Of a stretch of 64,000 nt of DNA, positions 59,201 through 64,000 are shown piece after piece; position 1 is the stretch's first letter, and each line of letters starts with the position of its first letter. The notes under the pieces are model-generated. The model was not told where the DNA came from. It saw only the letters and a program-made list of their open reading frames with translations, and did not search any database. Source of the stretch: Capitella teleta. Its lineage: Eukaryota; Annelida; Polychaeta; Capitellidae. The stretch spans positions 304,114 to 368,113 of the forward strand of contig KB293808.1 of assembly GCA_000328365.1 (NCBI GenBank). The letters run 5' to 3'. The position numbers and the translations under genes are program-made.

Positions 59201-60137
59201 GTCCAACAGCCAAGATATGGCTGCTTAGCCTAGCTCGCTGGGCAGCTCTGTTGACAATAATATCTGGTCATTGATTAATAATTTATTCCCTAAATCTGAC
59301 TGCCAGAAATTAGTATTATCAGTGACAGTTGCAAGAAGGCATAATTGTGTCATGTTGTATATTTGATAATAAAATGCATTCCCTTTTACCCCAGCCGATA
59401 ACGAGTTTGATAATGAGCCATGGGGAAATTATTCACTTGAATACCTGATTACTTTAAATTTACATGCATAGGGCATGCTGGACTAAGTAGGCTTATTATC
59501 GGATGCTCTCCAATTGTGGTAATACTTACGCAAACGTCGCTTGCTTATCACTGGAGCCACCGTCTGTGAAGAGAGCGATGATGTTTTGCACGTACGGCCT
59601 GTCTCCTTTATCTGAATTAAACATTTGATTTGTGGCGTACTCGAGAAGAGCGGCGCTGTTGGATTTCGTGGACGTGTAGTCAGACGACAATCTGCTGACG
59701 GCTGCTCTCATTTCAACGCTGAAATTGACAAGGCAAAATTATTCCTACTTACTTCAGAGTATGTGTGCAAAACATTATAATAGCTTTAACACAGTGGTTG
59801 ATGCATGCATGGCACTCTCACCTCGTGGAATAGCCATCAAAAGAAAACTGCTCGATGGCATCGTTGGAGAATCGGACCAAACCAACTCGAGTCTGACCAG
59901 AATCAACATCGAGTCTGGATATCAATTGCTCAATGAACGAACGAATTTTTACGAAATCATCTTCGTTGATTGCCCCAGATACATCGACCAACAGCACAAG
60001 GTCAATCAATCCATTCTGACAATCTAAAAAATAAAATAATGAATTATTGAAATAATAATTATGAACAATGTACCTTGAGCAGAAGTTGACGGCGAGATGC
60101 ACAAGACCAGCAGACTGATGTAAACCCACCACGTCAT
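56255..60137 (-). CDS. Secreted four-vWA / three-EGF protein, 13 exons
   Basis: Exons, 5' to 3': 60074-60137, 59822-60023, 59530-59718, 59069-59247, 58907-59020, 58689-58852, 58499-58637, 57956-58219, 57777-57890, 57397-57719, 57100-57340, 56938-57048, 56255-56817. Phases match throughout and give 888 residues. Order: signal peptide (MTWWVYISLLVLC), vWA1, EGF, vWA2, EGF, vWA3, EGF, vWA4, stop. Metal-site motifs: vWA1 VDVSGA (third Ser lost), vWA2 LDSSAS, vWA3 LDVSGS, vWA4 LDVSGS; each has the later TDG motif (FTDGGS, ITDGHS, FTDGQA, VTDGVS). EGF modules begin [24 protein letters not shown] and VNDCEGVDC. The last vWA domain is carried whole on one 563-base exon, unlike the split earlier ones. 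It is a tandem paralogue of the gene at 46283-53052, with the same likely extracellular role. Confidence 0.9.
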
Positions 60138-60279
60138 TTTGATATCACTGCTAACTGAAAGAGAAGGGCAATGCTGTGCCAATTTAGCGTATTTCTTATG
60201 CTGTGATTAGATTTATGCCACTCACCTCACACCAAAGAAGCGATGTGGCCTTCAAGAGACTTATTAGCCATAAATAAAA
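60138..60279 (-). promoter_or_regulatory. Candidate promoter and 5' UTR intron of the four-vWA gene
   Basis: On the minus strand a TATA-like TTTTATTTAT (60270-60279) precedes a short exon ending at 60226 with donor GAG|GTGAGT. A 71-base intron follows (60155-60225), then an acceptor CTCTTTCAG and a 17-base UTR stub (60138-60154) up to the start codon. The intron size fits the short-intron style of this gene. All inferred from motifs. Confidence 0.4.
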
Positions 60280-63200
60280 GTCATAAGGGTCGGCTAATAT
60301 TATTGTCTGGTAGTATCCGTTATTTATAGTAATTGAAGCTATAAAATGAAACTTCTGGCCAAGTTGATATCTCTATTAGATGATTACCACAAAATAATAT
60401 ATTTTTAATCAATTTGATTGCGTATTTTATGCTAGTGTTTTGAATTGGACGATGGTAAATTGAGTTGAAATACCTTCACTGTTTCATGAGGTATCATTAT
60501 TGGATTTACCCTCTGTACACATCACAGAGAGGCTATGCCTGGTGTGATAACAGGAATGTGGCAGTATTGGATTTTACTCAGACCATGACTTAATAACTTA
60601 GAATGTAGGATAAAGCAGCGTTGAGTTTGCTGCCAATGGCAACAATATATTTGCAATGCAGACACTATAATCCACTTAACCTCCGGAAGAAAAAAATTAT
60701 TCAGCACTATATTAAGTCAAACGTAATGTTAAATTGATATTGATATAATTTATTTGATATAGATATATTTACTATGTTGACAGACCATATCGCACTAACC
60801 TTAGCGGCTCCGTGTTTTCGCCATGTCCTCACAGGGTTGAACTTCTGGTAAAACGACTTGAGGCATCTGAACGATCAGGCAGGTTCACAAAAAATGCATC
60901 TTCCTCACGACACGCTTCGCTAACCACGGTATATTGCTTGCCTCTAAAATGAACGTTTTTTCTCTGTTAAATGAAACACAAAGTTTTTCTCGTGACATTA
61001 CAGCTGTCCTTGAAATACTATTATTTTTCGTGAGGTGACACCCTCCAGTCAAGGCACTCATGCTTGGTATTAGACGGCTGTGCCTTTGTAAAGCTAACAT
61101 GCTATAATTTCTAGTTGCAAGAGGAATGCCAATAAAACATGTGACACTCAAGTTTATGGGCAAAAGTATAACCAACATTGCTGCGCATTCCATGCTGAAT
61201 TACATATATTATATTATTACGGTATATATATAGTAAGCACGGAGTTTTCATTATGATACCAGCATATTAAATGCTGCCTTCAAATGCCTTCAACATCTAA
61301 TCCCTTTAGCTGATAAAATGGATGCAGCATTCATATCATTATCAATTTCTATGCATATTTCTTGTATTTTATTAAACTATTGCGTTTGTGTTTCATATCT
61401 ACCTCATTATCAGCTTGACTTGTTTAAAAAGAGAAAAAAATACATGCATATGCAGAGCAGGCCAAAATTAGTCAACTCCACGCTAACAATTTCAATGCTT
61501 TTTCAATGGCACTGCACTGTTCCGAGAAAGTGTCATAGTGTGCTGAAACAGATCGTAGTGTAAAAAAAAAAAAAAAAAAAGACCAAAAAAAACCCTAAAA
61601 AAACCCAACGACAGGCACTCAAAATCAGAGAAATGAATGCTTGGCAGAGTTAGTTTCATACAACTATTCCTATCATTTATAAATGATATGTCAATCAATT
61701 GAGGGCACTCGACATTCGCGATGTTTTCATTTTTGCGCGTGGACCATAGATAGACACCATTTAACGCATAAAAACGCCACTACTCTCGCACTATAAAATA
61801 ATCAGGTTGTGAGTGCTGGCACTGTGATTGAAGCAATGGATATTTTCTAAAGTAAAATCAGAACAGAGGACATTCTATATTGTTCATTCAGGGGCTCATC
61901 TGATTCAGCTGACAAGGGGAAAAAAAAAAAAAAAAGAAGCTATCTGTGATCACACACCACTCAAACTAATGTGCATGGTGAATTTCAGTGCCTCTGGGTT
62001 GAAACCCCATCGAATCTAAGTAATACTAACTTCGGATCGTGAAACGTGGCACGGTTTGTGTGAAAACGCAAAATGTTCTGAAATTTATATCTTCCTCACT
62101 CCTTTAAAATTGACTTTTTATTCAATTTCTTTGTATAAATGGGTGCGGAATAAGTTAGTGGGTCCACACCGGTTTTTTTAAAGATTAATCATCTAGTTTA
62201 TCACCCAAACAGTAATCAAGGGTTGTGTAATCAATGTGAGCAGTGTAAACATTCAGATATCCATTGTATGAGCATGTCATTATGATCCACGTTTGATCAA
62301 TGTTCCTGACACAGGAAAACATAATCGTGTCTGCGGCAGAATTGTCAATCAACTATTGAGTACAGGTGCTAATCTCAACGGGAATTCACAGGTGACGTGT
62401 GGAGCTACTCGATATCTGACCCCTGCAAAGGAGAAGGCTAGTTTGGCCTCTTAGGTATTCTCTGGCTATAACAGGCCATGCCATCTTAGTGTGTCATTGA
62501 CTCATAGAACAGATCATCAGATCAGACAAGTGGTACAAATAGCATAGGCCGAGATTTAAATTATATGTTTACTCTGGAAACCAATGGCAACGGCCTCACT
62601 GCAACCCAAGATCTCTTTTGGTGATTGGACTCAGTAATTAATCCCTCAGCATCATGACTGAAATTGACTCATTGATTCCAAGTAAACTTCCTGAGGAAAG
62701 CAGATTGATGAAAGTAAACATGGAGTCATGCCTCAACCAAAAGACGTCGATACAAAATGCAGAAGGAAAATACAGTTGAATGAGAGCAAAGCACGAAGCA
62801 GGTAGCGCTGTGTTGATCATTCAATCAGCTAATCAATTGATTGATCCACGCCTTATTCCCCCATTCTTATATTTTAATCTGTTCTGCAAACACCCTGTCT
62901 CGCCTCTCGTGACAATGACGCTTGTATCCATTGTGGAGGTCGGCCTACTAAGAGTTAGAACAGCTCGTTGCGCCAAAATTAATTAATTATATTATTAACA
63001 AGACAGAAAACTGAAGCGCAATTTTAGCAACCTTGGTTTTTGCATAAATTTTGTTTAATTGTGCATAATTTTGTTCGGATATTCGGTTTGAGAAACCTGA
63101 GGTCAATACGAGACACCCTGAACGATTAGCTCGTCTCACAGTCGCTCTCTGTTTGGTAGATGACAGTTCATTCATCTTGCAGCCAGGGAGAATGAATCGA

Positions 63201-64000
63201 AATAATATACTAGCTAGTAATATATTGCAATAAGGAGCCATTGAAGTTCGTGTAAGTTCAAGTGCAGAATGAAAAATGTAATCTATATGCACAAATTTAG
63301 GCTGGCATTGAATGATGCGGTAAAATTTTCCTGTTGAGTGTCCTGTTGATATTTTTCAATTTCTTATTGGTCAAAAACAAAATCAATCAGCATTGGATTA
63401 GCCAATTCTCAAAATGACTTCGACACAATATCAGGTCGTTGGATTGATGATTGATCCTTGGTTTTAGAGAGAGCCTAAACTAAAATCAATGCTTCTGTGG
63501 TGTGGGCACATACGGGTGGATGCTGCCAGCCTTATGGAGAGAACTCAGAATCAACAATTGGGTGTTGCAGCGGCTACGAACAAAGCAAATGCTCCTGAGC
63601 CAAATTGTCTAACGAAAATTTATTCAACCACGTCATCAAAAACGACAATTTAGAAGAAAACAATGCAAGGCGGAGTTGAAGGTTCACGAGGAAAAGTCAG
63701 ATCAAGGAGAGCGTGGCATTCAGATGTAGAAGAGCGGCTGGGGTCCAGCCTACCCCAGGCCTCTCACAGGGTGGAAAACCGTAAACACCGTAGAACTTCC
63801 GTGAAGGCTACATCGACTCGGTTCGAACCATCTGATTAGAAGAGAGTGGAAGAGAGCGGTCCCTGGTTGATCTCTGATATTCATTGATAATAAATTAGGT
63901 CACTGTCCGTTGTTGCTCGCAGGAATGATTCATCTTTCACATTAATTGCCCTTTCGCCCGCCAGCGTTTATCATTGCATTTTCTGGATTATCATTCAGAA
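60280..64000. other. Gene-free right end
   Basis: No exon, RNA gene or transposon is recognised. Poly-A runs lie at 61562-61580 and 61921-61935. Small frames (up to about 102 codons at 60885) show no family features. Confidence 0.5.

Noticed and set aside
46283-60137. The two vWA-EGF blocks as one single gene
   Set aside because: The right block ends in a stop after a complete vWA domain, and the left block starts with its own signal peptide 3.2 kb further on.

Overview
This is an AT-rich, intron-containing animal nuclear sequence. It carries metazoan gene families (a TRPC-type channel, a GPI-anchored Ig-superfamily protein, multi-domain von Willebrand A / EGF proteins, a cytochrome b561 and a core-1 galactosyltransferase relic), LINE and Tc1/mariner debris, microsatellites and one 50-base N gap. 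It looks like a marine invertebrate, but the sequence alone does not fix the phylum. A striking trait is that many introns are only about 46-65 bases long, beside a few of 0.4-11 kb.

Layout. 1-3000: a possible promoter and 5' exon, a microsatellite and LINE fragments. 3028-4793 (+): a complete five-exon cytochrome b561. 5386-14410 (-): a 13-exon TRPC-like cation channel, convergent with the b561 gene; its last intron holds two LINE remnants and another intron holds a LINE tail plus a long tetranucleotide array. 18362-19558 (+): a decayed C1GALT1-like gene that has lost its DxD metal site. 19560-31200: mostly gene-free, with the N gap, a Tc1 transposase fragment and a diverged 51-base duplication. 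31212-44961 (+): a nine-exon gene for a three-Ig-domain protein with signal peptide and GPI-type tail; its first intron is 11.4 kb and contains two CpG-rich, promoter-like blocks. 46283-53052 (-) and 56255-60137 (-): two tandem, head-to-tail genes for secreted proteins made of alternating vWA and EGF modules (five and four vWA domains). The rest, to 64000, shows no recognisable gene.

How the genes relate. The two vWA-EGF genes form one family cluster and probably encode extracellular adhesion or matrix proteins; the Ig protein next door is also a surface adhesion-type protein and is transcribed toward them. The most interesting signal is in the 46283-53052 gene. The exon that ends its first vWA domain exists in two tandem, diverged copies (51784-51988 and 51185-51365). 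Both enter in phase 0 and leave in phase 1, so using both would break the frame; this is the layout of mutually exclusive alternative exons.

Gene models were built by hand from splice motifs, phase matching and family resemblance recalled from memory; no searches were run. Apart from one anomalous TRPC exon, phases agree across every junction of the five intact models.
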